DNA of 64,000 nucleotides from Streptomyces sp. NBC_00273 (GTDB lineage Bacteria; Actinomycetota; Actinomycetes; Streptomycetales; Streptomycetaceae): NCBI RefSeq assembly GCF_036178145.1, contig NZ_CP108067.1, positions 6,771,501 to 6,835,500 of the forward strand, read 5' to 3'. Shown piece by piece: positions 40,746 to 49,730 of this stretch (position 1 is its first letter; each line of letters starts with the position of its first letter). The notes under the pieces were generated by a model. It saw only the letters and a program-made list of their open reading frames with translations, ran no database searches and was not told where the DNA came from. The position numbers and the translations under genes were made by a program.

Positions 40746-40759
40746 GCCCGGCACACGGC

Positions 40760-41851
40760 CTACGCCGTCGGGTCCCGTCCGTCCAGGGACAGCAGCAGCA
40801 GGGCCACGTCGTCGTTCGGGCCGCCCTCCGTGAAGGCCGCGAGGTCCCGCCACACCGCCCCGACCAGGCCCGCCGGGTCGCGTGCCAGTACCGGTACCCG
40901 GGCGGCCAGCGGGTAGAAGTGCCCCGTCGAGTCGCGGGCCTCCGTCACGCCGTCGGTGTGCAGCAGCAGCTGGTCCCCGGGGAGCACCGCCAGCTCCGTC
41001 GCGACCGGCGGGGTCGGACCGGTGAGCCCCAGGCCCAGGGGCGGCCCCGGCTCGACGATCACCTCTTCCACCGTCGATCCGCGGACCCGCAGGGCCGACG
41101 GATGCCCGCACGACATGATCCGTACGACATCCAGCCCCGGCGGGAACTCCAGCAGCACGGCCGTGGCGAACAGCTCCGGATGTTCGACCGCCGCGGCCGC
41201 CGCGTCCGCCACCAGCCGCCGGTCCAGCCGGGCCGCGACCGCCCCGAGTCCGGCGTCGTCGATCACGGCCTCGCGGAAGGCCCCGAGCAGCGCCGCCACC
41301 GTGCCGACCGCCGCCAACCCGTGCCCCTGGACGTCCCCGACCAGCGCCCGCACCCCGTACGGCCCGGCCCGTACGTCGTACAGGTCGCCGCCGACCAGCG
41401 TGCCGTGCTGCGCCGCCCGGTAGAGGCCCGAGCAGCGCACCGGACCCACTCGCTCCGGCACCGGTGGGAGGACCGCGAGCTGGGCCGCCTCCGCCACCGT
41501 CCGTACGCTGACCAGCTGCGCGTCCCGGCGTTGACGGACCCAGGCGATCACCACGCTGAGCACGCCGACGACGGCCACCGTGGCCAGGTCCGTGCCCCGG
41601 GCGTTGGCGACGCCGAGCGAGTGGACGCCCAGCAACAGGAGGACGATGCCGGCGAAGGCCGCGGTCCCGGCCGCCCCGTACGCGAAGGCGGCCACCGGGG
41701 GCAGACCGGCCAGGAAGAACCCGAGCTCCGCGCCCGGGGTGACCGCCTGGGCCAGGACCAGTACGACCAGGGCCGCCGCGGGCGCGATCCGGGCCCAGCG
41801 CGGCGGCGGCTCGCCGCGCAGCCGGCCCGTCTCCTGACGTCCGCGTCTCAC
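40760..41851 (-). CDS. Membrane-bound PP2C/SpoIIE-type serine phosphatase
   Basis: A 363-residue protein. Three to four hydrophobic segments (IAPAAALVVLVLAQAV, FFLAGLPPVAAFAYGAA, TAAFAGIVLLLLGVHSLG, VAVVGVLSVVIAWV) precede a cytosolic SpoIIE-like PP2C domain with the metal-binding acids in VGGDLYDV, VGDVQGHG, HTDGVTEARD and PNDDVALLL. Such enzymes dephosphorylate anti-anti-sigma factors. GTG at 41851 sits directly after GGAGGGG; the frame upstream to 41950 overlaps the divergent transporter and looks noncoding. Confidence 0.9.
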   Translation of the reverse strand: MRRGRQETGRLRGEPPPRWARIAPAAALVVLVLAQAVTPGAELGFFLAGLPPVAAFAYGAAGTAAFAGIVLLLLGVHSLGVANARGTDLATVAVVGVLSVVIAWVRQRRDAQLVSVRTVAEAAQLAVLPPVPERVGPVRCSGLYRAAQHGTLVGGDLYDVRAGPYGVRALVGDVQGHGLAAVGTVAALLGAFREAVIDDAGLGAVAARLDRRLVADAAAAAVEHPELFATAVLLEFPPGLDVVRIMSCGHPSALRVRGSTVEEVIVEPGPPLGLGLTGPTPPVATELAVLPGDQLLLHTDGVTEARDSTGHFYPLAARVPVLARDPAGLVGAVWRDLAAFTEGGPNDDVALLLLSLDGRDPTA

Positions 41852-41940
41852 CCCTCCACCCTGGTACGGGGGCCGGGCCCGCGCACCCCGGACCGGCCCG
41901 CCGGGTGGCTTCGTACGCCCCGGGCCGCGACAGTGGGGGC

Positions 41941-42696
41941 GTGACGGCAAGCGAAGGCGCGGACAAACGGCCCGGCAAGGCCCACGTCGAGGCGCACGGC
42001 GAGGGCGACGGCTCGCAGAGCGCGGAGATCAGCACGCGGCTCAACTGGCTGCGCGCGGGTGTGCTCGGCGCCAACGACGGGATCATCTCCACCGCGGGTC
42101 TGGTGGTCGGTATGGCGGGGGCCACTACCTCGCGCTCGGCGATCCTGGCGGCGGGCGTCGCCGGGCTACTGGCGGGCTCGCTGTCGATGGCGGCGGGGGA
42201 GTACGTCTCCGTCAGTTCCCAGCGGGACTCCGAACGGGCGGCACTCGACCTGGAACGCCGGGAACTGGCCGAAGAGCCGGAGGCGGAGCTCGACGAACTC
42301 ACCGACCTGCTCGCCGAGCGGGGGCTCAGCCGGGACGTGGCGCGGGAGGCCGCCGAGCAGCTGACGGAGCGGGACGCGCTGCGGGCCCATGCCCGGGTGG
42401 AGCTCGGGATCAACCCCGACGAGCTCGCCAACCCGTGGCACGCGGCCTTCGCCAGTCTCGTCGCCTTCACGGTCGGGGCGCTGCTGCCGCTGCTGGCGAT
42501 CATCCTGCCGGGGCCGTCGCAGCGGGTGCCGGTGACGGTGGTGGCGGTGCTGGCCGCGCTGACGCTGTGCGGGGTGATCAGTGCGCGGCTGGGCGGGGCG
42601 CCGGTGCCGAGGGCGGTCGCCCGCAACGTGGCCGGCGGTGCCCTGGCCATGGCCGTGACCTACGCGGTCGGCACCTGGCTCGGCACGACCGCCTGA
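41941..42696 (+). CDS. VIT1/CCC1-family transporter
   Basis: A 251-residue membrane protein of the vacuolar iron transporter family: RLNWLRAGVLGANDGIISTAGLVVGMAGA is the first conserved helix, LLAGSLSMAAGEYVSVSSQRDSE the second, then an acidic cytosolic helical stretch (LAEEPEAELDELTDLL) and two or three C-terminal segments. It would export Fe(II) or Mn(II). GTG at 41941 is used; it is divergent from the phosphatase gene with 89 bp between. Confidence 0.92.
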   Translation: MTASEGADKRPGKAHVEAHGEGDGSQSAEISTRLNWLRAGVLGANDGIISTAGLVVGMAGATTSRSAILAAGVAGLLAGSLSMAAGEYVSVSSQRDSERAALDLERRELAEEPEAELDELTDLLAERGLSRDVAREAAEQLTERDALRAHARVELGINPDELANPWHAAFASLVAFTVGALLPLLAIILPGPSQRVPVTVVAVLAALTLCGVISARLGGAPVPRAVARNVAGGALAMAVTYAVGTWLGTTA

Positions 42697-42698
42697 CC

Positions 42699-42752
42699 GC
42701 GCCTCAATCGCCGGCGGGGCTGAAAAACCAGCCCCGCCGGCGATTGAGGCGC
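42699..42752. terminator. 24-bp stem hairpin after the VIT1-type gene
   Basis: The arm 42699-42722 (starts GCGCCTCAATCG) pairs perfectly with 42729-42752 around the loop AAAAAC. The CCTCAATCGCCGGCGGGGCTG type of sequence is, to my knowledge, a widely dispersed Streptomyces intergenic element, so this may be a repeated sequence used as a terminator. Confidence 0.85.
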
Positions 42753-42865
42753 GGGCGCGGAGCGCCGTGTGGTGACGCCGGCCCGGGTACGCGCGTCCGG
42801 CGAAGGACAACGACGCGCCCCCGAATCCCGCCGGGCCAGCGCAGCGACCCGGCAGGATGGGGGGC

Positions 42866-43753
42866 ATGCGCATTGCTGTCACCGGGGCGACCGGGCTCAT
42901 CGGAAGTGCACTCGTGCGGTCCCTGCGGGCGGACGGGCACGAGGTGGTGCGGTTCGTGCGGCGGGAGCCCGTCGGTGCGGACGAGGCGCGGTGGGATCCG
43001 GTGCGCGGGTACGTGGACCCCGCCGCCCTGGCCGGCTGTGGGGCCGTCGTGCACCTCGCCGGGGCCGGGGTCGGGGACCACCGGTGGACGGCCGCGTACA
43101 AGAGGGAGATCCGCGACAGCCGGGTGCTCGGCACCGCCGCGCTCGCGCACGCCCTCGCCGCCCTCGACGAGCCGCCCGCCGTCCTGGTCAGCGGATCGGC
43201 CGTCGGCTACTACGGGGACACCGGTGACCGGGCCGTCGACGAGTCGGCCCCGGCCGGGCAGGGGTTCCTGTCCTCGGTCTGCGTGGAGTGGGAGGCGGCC
43301 GCCGTCACCGCCCAGGACGCCGGGATCCGGACCGCGTTCGCCCGTACCGGGCTGGTCGTGGCCCGTGAGGGCGGGGCCTGGGGGCGGATGTTCCCGATCT
43401 TCCGCGCCGGTATCGGCGGCCGGCTCGGCAACGGCCGCCAGTACTGGTCGTACATCTCCCTCCGGGACGAGATCGCGGCGCTGCGGCACATCATCGACAC
43501 CCCGGGCCTGTCCGGTCCGGTCAACCTGACCGCCCCGGAGCCGCTGACCAACCGCCAGGTCACCGAGGCCATGGCCTGCGTGCTGCGCCGGCCCGCGCTG
43601 CTGCCGGTACCGGCCGTGGCCCTGCGCGTCGTGCTGGGGGAGTTCTCCGAGGACGTGCTGGGCAGTCAGCGGGCCCGGCCCGCACGGCTGCTGGAGTCCG
43701 GCTTCGTCTTCCACGACCCCGGCATCGAGCAGGCGATCCGCGCCGCGCTGTGA
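42866..43753 (+). CDS. TIGR01777-type SDR epimerase (YfcH family)
   Basis: A 295-residue NAD(P)-binding protein: Rossmann motif MRIAVTGATGLIGSALVR, VVHLAGAGVGDHRW, VLVSGSAVGYYGD with the catalytic Tyr, and VNLTAPEPLTNRQ before the C-terminal DUF1731 block (PAVALRVVLGEFSEDVLGSQRARP). Function is poorly defined; some members affect cell division. ATG at 42866 follows GGGGGG. It lies upstream of the phased repeats at 43761. Confidence 0.92.
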   Translation: MRIAVTGATGLIGSALVRSLRADGHEVVRFVRREPVGADEARWDPVRGYVDPAALAGCGAVVHLAGAGVGDHRWTAAYKREIRDSRVLGTAALAHALAALDEPPAVLVSGSAVGYYGDTGDRAVDESAPAGQGFLSSVCVEWEAAAVTAQDAGIRTAFARTGLVVAREGGAWGRMFPIFRAGIGGRLGNGRQYWSYISLRDEIAALRHIIDTPGLSGPVNLTAPEPLTNRQVTEAMACVLRRPALLPVPAVALRVVLGEFSEDVLGSQRARPARLLESGFVFHDPGIEQAIRAAL

Positions 43754-43760
43754 GATCCGC

Positions 43761-43811
43761 GTGCGACCACCGTGCGACCGTTCGTGACCCATATGCGACC
43801 GCTGTGCGACC
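43761..43811 (+). repeat. GTGCGACC repeats at 11-bp spacing
   Basis: GTGCGACC at 43761 and 43772, a degenerate CGTGACC near 43783, ATGCGACC at 43793 and GTGCGACC at 43804. The spacing is about one helical turn. It is 99-149 bp before the FAD oxidoreductase start and may be a multi-site binding region. Confidence 0.75.
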
Positions 43812-43909
43812 GGAGTTGACCGCAATGTCACGCCGAACTGGGGTTCCCCTTTAACCGGTTGGGGGAAGGAGGATTCCCACACAGCCGCGCCGACCTCGGG
43901 GAGGGGCAC

Positions 43910-45181
43910 GTGCTCAGCAGCGCACACCATGCCGCACACCATGCGGACGTCGTCATCGTAGGAGCCGGAGTCTCAGGACTCGCGGCAGCGCAGCACCTGA
44001 TCGCCGCCGGAGTCACGGTCACCGTCCTGGAAGCCGCGGACGACCCCGGCGGGCGGATGGCCACCGAGTCCGCCGACGGGTTCCGGCTGGACCGGATCGG
44101 GCAACTGCTCAACACCTCGTACGCGGAGCTCGAACGCACACCCGGCCTGCGGGCCCTGAACCTGCGCCCCTTCACCCCGGGCGTCCTCGTCCACACCGAC
44201 GGGAAACAGCTGCGGGTCGGGGTCCTCACCCCGGCCCGGGCCCTGGCCAGCGGCTCCCTCGACCAGGCCCGGATCAGCGCCGCCCTCGGCCGGCTCGCCA
44301 CCCTGCCCGAGGAGAAGCTGCTCGCCCGTCCCGAGCGCACCGCCCACGCCGCCCTGCGCTCCCGCGGGCTGCCGACGCGCACCCTGAACGGAGCGCTCCG
44401 CCCCCTGCTCGCCACCCTGCTGCGCGACCCGGAGCTCACCACCTCCAGCCGGGTCGCCGACCTCGCCCTGCGCACCTTCGCCCGCGGCCGGCTCGCCGTG
44501 CCCGAGGGCGGCGCGGCGACCCTGCCCGACCTGCTCGCTGCCGCCCTGCCGCCCGGCACCGTACGGACCGGGGTCCGGGTCCGGTCGGTGGCGACCAACC
44601 TGGTCACCACCGAGGAGCACGGCGACTTCCGCTGCCGTTCCGTCCTCCTGGCCACCGGGGCCCGCGCCGCCGCCGAGCTCCTGCCCGGCCTGCGCGTGCC
44701 CGCCTTCCACGAGGTCACCGTCCTGCACCACGCCACCACCGCACCCCTGCCCCGGGACGGCTCGCTGCTCCTGGACGGGGACCCCAAGTGGCCCGTCTCC
44801 CACACGGCCGTGATGAGCGCGGTCGACCCGACCCGGGCCCCGGCCGGCCGGAGCCTGGTCACCACCACCGTGCTCGGCCCGCCGCCGCCCGTGCGCACGG
44901 TCGCCGCACGGCTGGCCCGGCTCTACGACACCCCCACCCGCGAGTGGGAACTGCTGGCCGTCCACCACACCCCGGAGGCGGTCCCCGCGATGCCCCCGCC
45001 GCACGACATGCGGCGTCCCGTACGGGTACTGGCCGGGCTGTACGTGTGCGGCGACCACCGCGACACCAACACCGTCCAGGGGGCCCTGCACTCGGCCCGC
45101 CGCGCCACCGGCGCCGTCCTGCGCGACTTCGGCATCCGGCTCCCGGTCGCCCCGGGGCCCGCACTCCCGGTGGCGGCCTGA
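43910..45181 (+). CDS. FAD-dependent amine oxidase/protoporphyrinogen oxidase-like protein
   Basis: A 423-residue flavoprotein. ADVVIVGAGVSGLAAAQHLIAAGVTVTVLEA at about 13-43 is the dinucleotide-binding motif with the terminal acid, followed by GGRMATE; the C-terminal FAD contact is YVCGDHRDTNTVQGALHSARRA. It resembles phytoene dehydrogenase or amine oxidase family members, and the substrate cannot be assigned. GTG at 43910 follows GGGGAGGGG; the TTG at 43859 would add an unlikely N-terminus. A strong terminator follows at 45198. Confidence 0.87.
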   Translation: MLSSAHHAAHHADVVIVGAGVSGLAAAQHLIAAGVTVTVLEAADDPGGRMATESADGFRLDRIGQLLNTSYAELERTPGLRALNLRPFTPGVLVHTDGKQLRVGVLTPARALASGSLDQARISAALGRLATLPEEKLLARPERTAHAALRSRGLPTRTLNGALRPLLATLLRDPELTTSSRVADLALRTFARGRLAVPEGGAATLPDLLAAALPPGTVRTGVRVRSVATNLVTTEEHGDFRCRSVLLATGARAAAELLPGLRVPAFHEVTVLHHATTAPLPRDGSLLLDGDPKWPVSHTAVMSAVDPTRAPAGRSLVTTTVLGPPPPVRTVAARLARLYDTPTREWELLAVHHTPEAVPAMPPPHDMRRPVRVLAGLYVCGDHRDTNTVQGALHSARRATGAVLRDFGIRLPVAPGPALPVAA

Positions 45182-45197
45182 GGACCACAGCCGACAA

Positions 45198-45232
45198 CAG
45201 GGGCCCGGTCCCGTGACAGGACCGGGCCCCTG
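45198..45232. terminator. Bidirectional terminator between FAD oxidoreductase and TPR-type regulator
   Basis: CAGGGGCCCGGTCC (45198-45211) pairs perfectly with GGACCGGGCCCCTG (45219-45232), loop 7 nt. Genes on both sides converge on it. Confidence 0.87.
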
Positions 45233-45251
45233 CCGCGTGTCCCGGGGCGCT

Positions 45252-46691
45252 TCAGGACAGGGCGGCCACCCGGTCCCGGTAGGTCCGCACGGCCGAGGCG
45301 TCCCGGTAGGGCTCCAGCCGCCGCTCGAAGTCCCGTACGTACTCCACCGCCCGCACCGACCGCATCTCCATCGCCTGCTGCGCCGCCTCCGCGCCCAGCG
45401 CGCACGCCTGGTCCAACTCGCCCAGGCCCAGTCGAGCCGTGGCCAGCACCACCCGGCAGAACAGTCGGGACCGCGCGTACGCCGGCCCCCGCAGCTGGAG
45501 GGACCGCTCCGCGTGCTGCGCCGAGGCCCGGTACTGCTGGAGGTCCCGGTGGCAGTGCCCGAACTCGTCCGCCAGCTGCGCCTCGTCGTAGAACCTGGCC
45601 CAGTGCGGGACGTCGTCCCCCGGCCGCGCCGCGCCCAGCGCGCGCTCGGCCCGCACCAGGGAGGCGGTCGACGCCCGGACCTCGCCGAGGACCGCGTGTC
45701 CGCGCGCCTCCGCCGAATGGAGCAGCGCCTGCACCACGGGCGGCGGGCCGGAGCCGACGCCCTGCTGCGCCACCCGGGCCAGCTGCACGGCCTCGCGGCC
45801 GTGACCGAGGTAGACCGCCTGCCGGCTCATGGTGACCAGCACGTACGAGCCGTACGGGCGGTCCGCGGCCGCCTGCGCGAGCCGTAGCGCCTGCACGAAG
45901 TACCGCTGGGCGAGCCCGTGCGCGGCGATGTCGTAGGACGTCCAGCCCGCGAGCCTGGTCAGATCGGCGGCGGCCGAGAACAGCCGCCGCCCGGTGGTCT
46001 CCCCGTAGGTCCCGCGGAGCATCGGCTCGGCCTCGTGCTCCAGGTAGCGCACCAGGGCCTGGCGGGCGTGCCCGCCGCCGTAGGCCTGGTCCAGGGTCCG
46101 GAACAGCTCGCTGACCGATCTCAGCGCCGCGATGTCCCCGCTGGTCACGCGCTGCCCGGGGCCGCGGTCGATCTGCCGCTGCCGGGGCACCGAGGTCCGA
46201 CCTTGCAGCGGGACGCGGGCCGCGGACGGTTCCGCGCCCCGGCCGACCCGCTCGTCGGCCCGGCCGATCAGCCAGTCCCGGCTGGGCACGACCAGCCCGG
46301 CCGGGGTGAAGGCGATCTTCCGCAGCTCGGCGTGCGAACCGGAGTCCTTGCGCCACAGCCCGCTCGCGATGTCCACGGCCTCCTCCGGGGTGGCCGCGAA
46401 CTCCAGCCCCGCGTACACGGGCGCGCAGGCGTCCAGACCGAGGTCCTGGGCGGAGAGCCGGCGTCCGAGGCGGCGGGTGAAGACCTCGGCGATCAGCGCC
46501 GGAGTGGTCCCGCGGGGCTGCTGCCCGCGCAGCCATCGGGTCACGGAGGTCTTGTCGTACCGCAGGTCGAGACCGTGCTCCAGGCCTAGCTGGTCGACGC
46601 GGCGGGCGAGGCCGGCATTGGAGAACCCGGCTTCCGCGATCAGCGCCGCGAGCTGCCGGTTGGGGACGCGCTGGGCAGGTCGTTCCGTCAT
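45252..46691 (-). CDS. XRE-like/TPR regulator
   Basis: A 479-residue regulator. The N-terminus NRQLAALIAEAGFSNAGLARRVDQLGLEHGLDLRYDKTSVTRWLRGQQPRG is a winged or XRE-like DNA-binding segment, and the C-terminal half is helical repeat protein with TPR-like segments (SVLVRAERALGAARPGDDV... through LGLGELDQACALGAEAAQQA). Streptomyces has several such proteins affecting development. ATG at 46691 follows GGAG; the frame upstream to 46796 lacks a ribosome site. Confidence 0.87.
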   Translation of the reverse strand: MTERPAQRVPNRQLAALIAEAGFSNAGLARRVDQLGLEHGLDLRYDKTSVTRWLRGQQPRGTTPALIAEVFTRRLGRRLSAQDLGLDACAPVYAGLEFAATPEEAVDIASGLWRKDSGSHAELRKIAFTPAGLVVPSRDWLIGRADERVGRGAEPSAARVPLQGRTSVPRQRQIDRGPGQRVTSGDIAALRSVSELFRTLDQAYGGGHARQALVRYLEHEAEPMLRGTYGETTGRRLFSAAADLTRLAGWTSYDIAAHGLAQRYFVQALRLAQAAADRPYGSYVLVTMSRQAVYLGHGREAVQLARVAQQGVGSGPPPVVQALLHSAEARGHAVLGEVRASTASLVRAERALGAARPGDDVPHWARFYDEAQLADEFGHCHRDLQQYRASAQHAERSLQLRGPAYARSRLFCRVVLATARLGLGELDQACALGAEAAQQAMEMRSVRAVEYVRDFERRLEPYRDASAVRTYRDRVAALS

Positions 46692-46864
46692 CGGCTCCAC
46701 GGTTTCCTGACGCGACGGACCGGGGTCCCGGCCCTGTGAACGGCGTGAATGTAGCGGCGAACTCCGCCGATGCCGCCCTCTCTGCCCCACATTCATCCGA
46801 TCGTGTGCAGAATGCGTAGGGGCCTTTACGGACCGGCCCCCTCCGCCCGCGTACGCTGCGGGCC

Positions 46865-47239
46865 ATGACCCCTCGGCCCCACGGGGCGCACCTCCCCGAG
46901 GAGCGAACCGAATCCACCGTCCCGCTGTCCCCGCCCGAACTGACCGAGGCGGAGTGCCGGCGCTGCGGCACCTACATCGCGGGGCTCGACGGCCGGTACG
47001 CGTGCGGGGTGTGCGGCTGGGTCAACGACCACTCGGAGGGCCACCGGCGGCTGCCGCGCGCGGACGAGGACCCGGACCGGCCGCTCAAGGGGCGGCGCCG
47101 GCCGAAGCGGCTGCCGGAGCCCGTTCCGGAGCCGGTGCCCGTGCCGGATCCCGCTCTGCAGCCCGTGTCCGAGCCCGTGTCCGAGCCCGCGCCCAAGTCC
47201 CTGTCCGAGCCCGCGTCGGGGCCCGTGCCGGGGCCCTGA
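46865..47239 (+). CDS. Small zinc-ribbon protein with Pro/Glu/Val repeat tail
   Basis: A 124-residue protein. Residues 32-50 carry two CxxC knuckles (CRRCGTYIAGLDGRYACGVCG), a zinc-ribbon. The C-terminal 45 residues repeat PEPVPEP/SEPVSEPA and look disordered. It is 76 bp upstream of lipB in the same direction and may share its transcript. Function unknown. Confidence 0.72.
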   Translation: MTPRPHGAHLPEERTESTVPLSPPELTEAECRRCGTYIAGLDGRYACGVCGWVNDHSEGHRRLPRADEDPDRPLKGRRRPKRLPEPVPEPVPVPDPALQPVSEPVSEPAPKSLSEPASGPVPGP

Positions 47240-47315
47240 AGGGGCCCGCGCGGGTCGCCGTACCCTTGCTCAGTGAGGTACGTGCACACAGCAGGTTCAA
47301 CGAGGAGGCGCTGCG

Positions 47316-48116
47316 GTGGCTGAGCTTGGGTTTGTCCATCTGGGCTTCGGACCGGAATCCGTCGAGTACACCCGGGCCTGGGAAGAACAGCGCAGGGTGC
47401 ACGCGGCCCGCTTCGCGGACGAGATCGAGGACACCTGCCTGCTGCTGGAGCACCTGCCGGTCTACACGGCGGGCCGGCGCACCGACCCCAGTGAGCGCCC
47501 GCTCGACGGCACCCCCGTCGTGGACGTGGACCGCGGCGGCAAGATCACCTGGCACGGCCCGGGCCAGCTGGTCGGCTACCCGATCATGAAGCTGCCCCGC
47601 CCGGTGGACGTCGTCGCGCACGTCCGCCGCCTCGAAGAGGCCCTGATCCGCACCGCCGCCGAGTTCGGCGTGGAGACCACCCGGGTCGAGGGCCGCTCCG
47701 GCGTCTGGGTCCTGGGCGACCCCGTCGAGGAGCGCCCCACGATCGGCGGCCTCTCCCTCGACCTCGACCCCCGGCTGCACGACGAGGAGTTCGACGCGCG
47801 GCTGAACGGCCCCGAGTACGCCCCGTCCAACGCCGGCCAGCGCCGCGAGGACCGCAAGCTCGCCGCCATCGGCATCCGGGTCGCCAAGGGCGTCACGATG
47901 CACGGCTTCGCGATCAACGTGAACCCGGACAGCACCTGGTTCGACCGGATCATCCCCTGTGGGATCCGGGACGCAGGTGTGACGTCGCTCTCGTACGAAC
48001 TGGGCCGGGAGATCACCATCGCCGAGGTGCTTCCCGTGGCCGAAAGGCACCTGAAGGACGTACTGGAGCACGCGGAGCTGAGGCCCCGCGAGATAGAGCC
48101 GGCAGTGGGCTCCTAG
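47316..48116 (+). CDS. lipB: Octanoyltransferase (lipoate biosynthesis)
   Basis: A 266-residue cytosolic enzyme that moves octanoyl from acyl carrier protein onto lipoyl domains. Signature blocks are [19 protein letters not shown] near 75-90, the lysine in [10 protein letters not shown], and the catalytic Cys in [17 protein letters not shown] at 47316 follows GAGGAGG. It is followed after 109 bp by lipA, which acts next, and the products serve the E2 protein encoded at 61064. Confidence 0.95.
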   Translation: MAELGFVHLGFGPESVEYTRAWEEQRRVHAARFADEIEDTCLLLEHLPVYTAGRRTDPSERPLDGTPVVDVDRGGKITWHGPGQLVGYPIMKLPRPVDVVAHVRRLEEALIRTAAEFGVETTRVEGRSGVWVLGDPVEERPTIGGLSLDLDPRLHDEEFDARLNGPEYAPSNAGQRREDRKLAAIGIRVAKGVTMHGFAINVNPDSTWFDRIIPCGIRDAGVTSLSYELGREITIAEVLPVAERHLKDVLEHAELRPREIEPAVGS

Positions 48117-48225
48117 CCCCCGGGAATGCGACCGGCCGCTCGCAGGTTGGCCGACGTAAGAGCGTACGAAATTACGGGCGTACCCTGGTGGGCGCCCGAA
48201 CAATCGAAGTCACAGGGAGCCGGTC

Positions 48226-49173
48226 GTGTCCGCAGTCGCACCCGACGGACGCAAGATGCTGCGCCTGGAGGTCCGTAACGCCCAGACCCCCATCGAGCGC
48301 AAGCCCGAGTGGATCAAGACCCGGGCGAAGATGGGTCCCGAGTACACCAAGATGCAGGCCCTGGTGAAGGGCGAAGGACTGCACACGGTGTGCCAGGAAG
48401 CCGGCTGTCCGAACATCTACGAATGCTGGGAGGACCGCGAGGCCACCTTCCTCATCGGTGGTGACCAGTGCACCCGGCGCTGTGACTTCTGCCAGATCGA
48501 CACGGGCAAGCCCGAGGCGCTGGACCGTGACGAGCCGCGGCGCGTCGGCGAGTCCGTGGTCACGATGGACCTGAACTACGCCACCATCACGGGCGTCGCG
48601 CGCGACGACCTGGCCGACGGCGGCGCCTGGCTGTACGCGGAGACCGTGCGCCAGATCCACCAGCAGACGGCGGGCCGCGAGACCGGCCACACCAAGGTCG
48701 AGCTGCTGGCCCCCGACTTCAACGCGGTCCCGGAGCTGCTGGAGGAGGTCTTCGCCTCCCGCCCCGAGGTCTTCGCGCACAACGTCGAGACGGTGCCGCG
48801 GATCTTCAAGCGGATCCGCCCCGGCTTCCGCTACGAGCGCTCGCTCGACGTGATCACCAAGGCCCGCGCCTACGGTCTGGTGACCAAGTCGAACCTGATC
48901 CTCGGCATGGGCGAGGAGCGCGAGGAGGTCTCGCAGGCCCTGAAGGACCTGCATGAGGCCGGTTGCGAGCTCATCACCATCACGCAGTACCTGCGGCCCT
49001 CGCCGCGGCACCACCCCGTCGAGCGCTGGGTGAAGCCGGCCGAGTTCGTGGAGCTGGCGAAGGAGGCCGAGGAGATCGGCTACTCCGGCGTGATGTCCGG
49101 CCCGCTGGTCCGGTCCTCGTACCGGGCGGGTCGCCTGTACCAGCAGGCGATGGAGAAGCGCAGCCGAGCCTGA
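48226..49173 (+). CDS. lipA: Lipoyl synthase (radical SAM)
   Basis: A 315-residue radical SAM enzyme that inserts two sulfurs into octanoyl groups. The auxiliary cluster cysteines lie in [12 protein letters not shown] and the SAM cluster in CTRRCDFC near 82-89; the C-terminal RSSYRAG carries the conserved serine ligand. GTG at 48226 follows AGGGAG. The last eight codons (MEKRSRA and stop) are duplicated 103 bp downstream at 49253-49276, outside the gene. Confidence 0.96.
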   Translation: MSAVAPDGRKMLRLEVRNAQTPIERKPEWIKTRAKMGPEYTKMQALVKGEGLHTVCQEAGCPNIYECWEDREATFLIGGDQCTRRCDFCQIDTGKPEALDRDEPRRVGESVVTMDLNYATITGVARDDLADGGAWLYAETVRQIHQQTAGRETGHTKVELLAPDFNAVPELLEEVFASRPEVFAHNVETVPRIFKRIRPGFRYERSLDVITKARAYGLVTKSNLILGMGEEREEVSQALKDLHEAGCELITITQYLRPSPRHHPVERWVKPAEFVELAKEAEEIGYSGVMSGPLVRSSYRAGRLYQQAMEKRSRA

Positions 49174-49504
49174 GCGCAGGTTGAGGGTCCGCCCGAGGTA
49201 CGAGGGCGGGCACTCGGCCGCAGCGGTGACGAGGCGGAGCTCGACCGAGGGCATGGAGAAGCGCAGCCGAGTCTGACGCGCGGCGCGACTCTACGTGTGA
49301 AGTCGCGCACAAAAAGCTACCAATGAGTAATACCGCATCGGCGCGGCCCCTAGGCTCTTCCTTGAGGAAGAGTCCGGCGGGCCGCGTCAGCGTTTGCAAC
49401 GTGTCAATCACATTTGACCGACCGGTCACGCCCTGGTAACACCAGTCAGTGACGCTTGGTCCACGCACCGCACACACCGCTCGCATCACGCAGAGGCGAG
49501 CATC
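49174..49504. other. Intergenic region after lipA with partial lipA-end duplication
   Basis: The 331-bp stretch has no gene. It holds the copy of the lipA 3' end at 49253-49276, then a lower-GC region at 49285-49440 with runs such as AAAAAGCTACCAATGAGTAATACC and CGTGTCAATCACATTTGACC that look like promoter sequence for the small gene at 49505. Confidence 0.55.
49253..49276 (+). repeat. Duplicate of the lipA 3' end
   Basis: 24 bases identical to 49150-49173 except one substitution (GCC to GTC), encoding MEKRSRV and a stop. It is followed by a sequence unlike the first copy. The interval is 103 bp. Confidence 0.85.
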
Positions 49505-49720
49505 GTGAAAGGGATCGACATCATGCAGGCCGCGCCCGTACGCGCCATTGCCATCCCGACCCTCTCCGACGCCTTCCGGGGCATTGAGTCCCTGTTGATG
49601 AGCGGGGCCCGCCGCAACGCCTGGACGGCGGTCCTGGAGGACCGCAAGAGGGCCAAGGACCGGGTCGAAACCGAACACGTACTTGAGGCCGCGGCTACCC
49701 GAACCCCGCAGGCCACGTAA
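49505..49720 (+). CDS. Small conserved protein
   Basis: A 71-residue protein, GTG start at 49505 (or ATG at 49523 giving MQAAPVRAIAIPTLSDAFRG). It is helical and mildly amphipathic with SLLMSGARRNAWTAVLEDRKRAKDRVETEHVLEAA, lacks cysteine and any known motif. It precedes the DUF4191 gene by 10 bp, and this small gene between lipA and DUF4191 is, from memory, conserved in Streptomyces. Confidence 0.72.
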   Translation: MKGIDIMQAAPVRAIAIPTLSDAFRGIESLLMSGARRNAWTAVLEDRKRAKDRVETEHVLEAAATRTPQAT

Positions 49721-49730
49721 ACTTCGCTGT

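Noticed and set aside
46865-47239. Zinc-ribbon small gene as part of lipB
   Set aside because: Separate frame with its own stop at 47237-47239 and a ribosome site for lipB after it.
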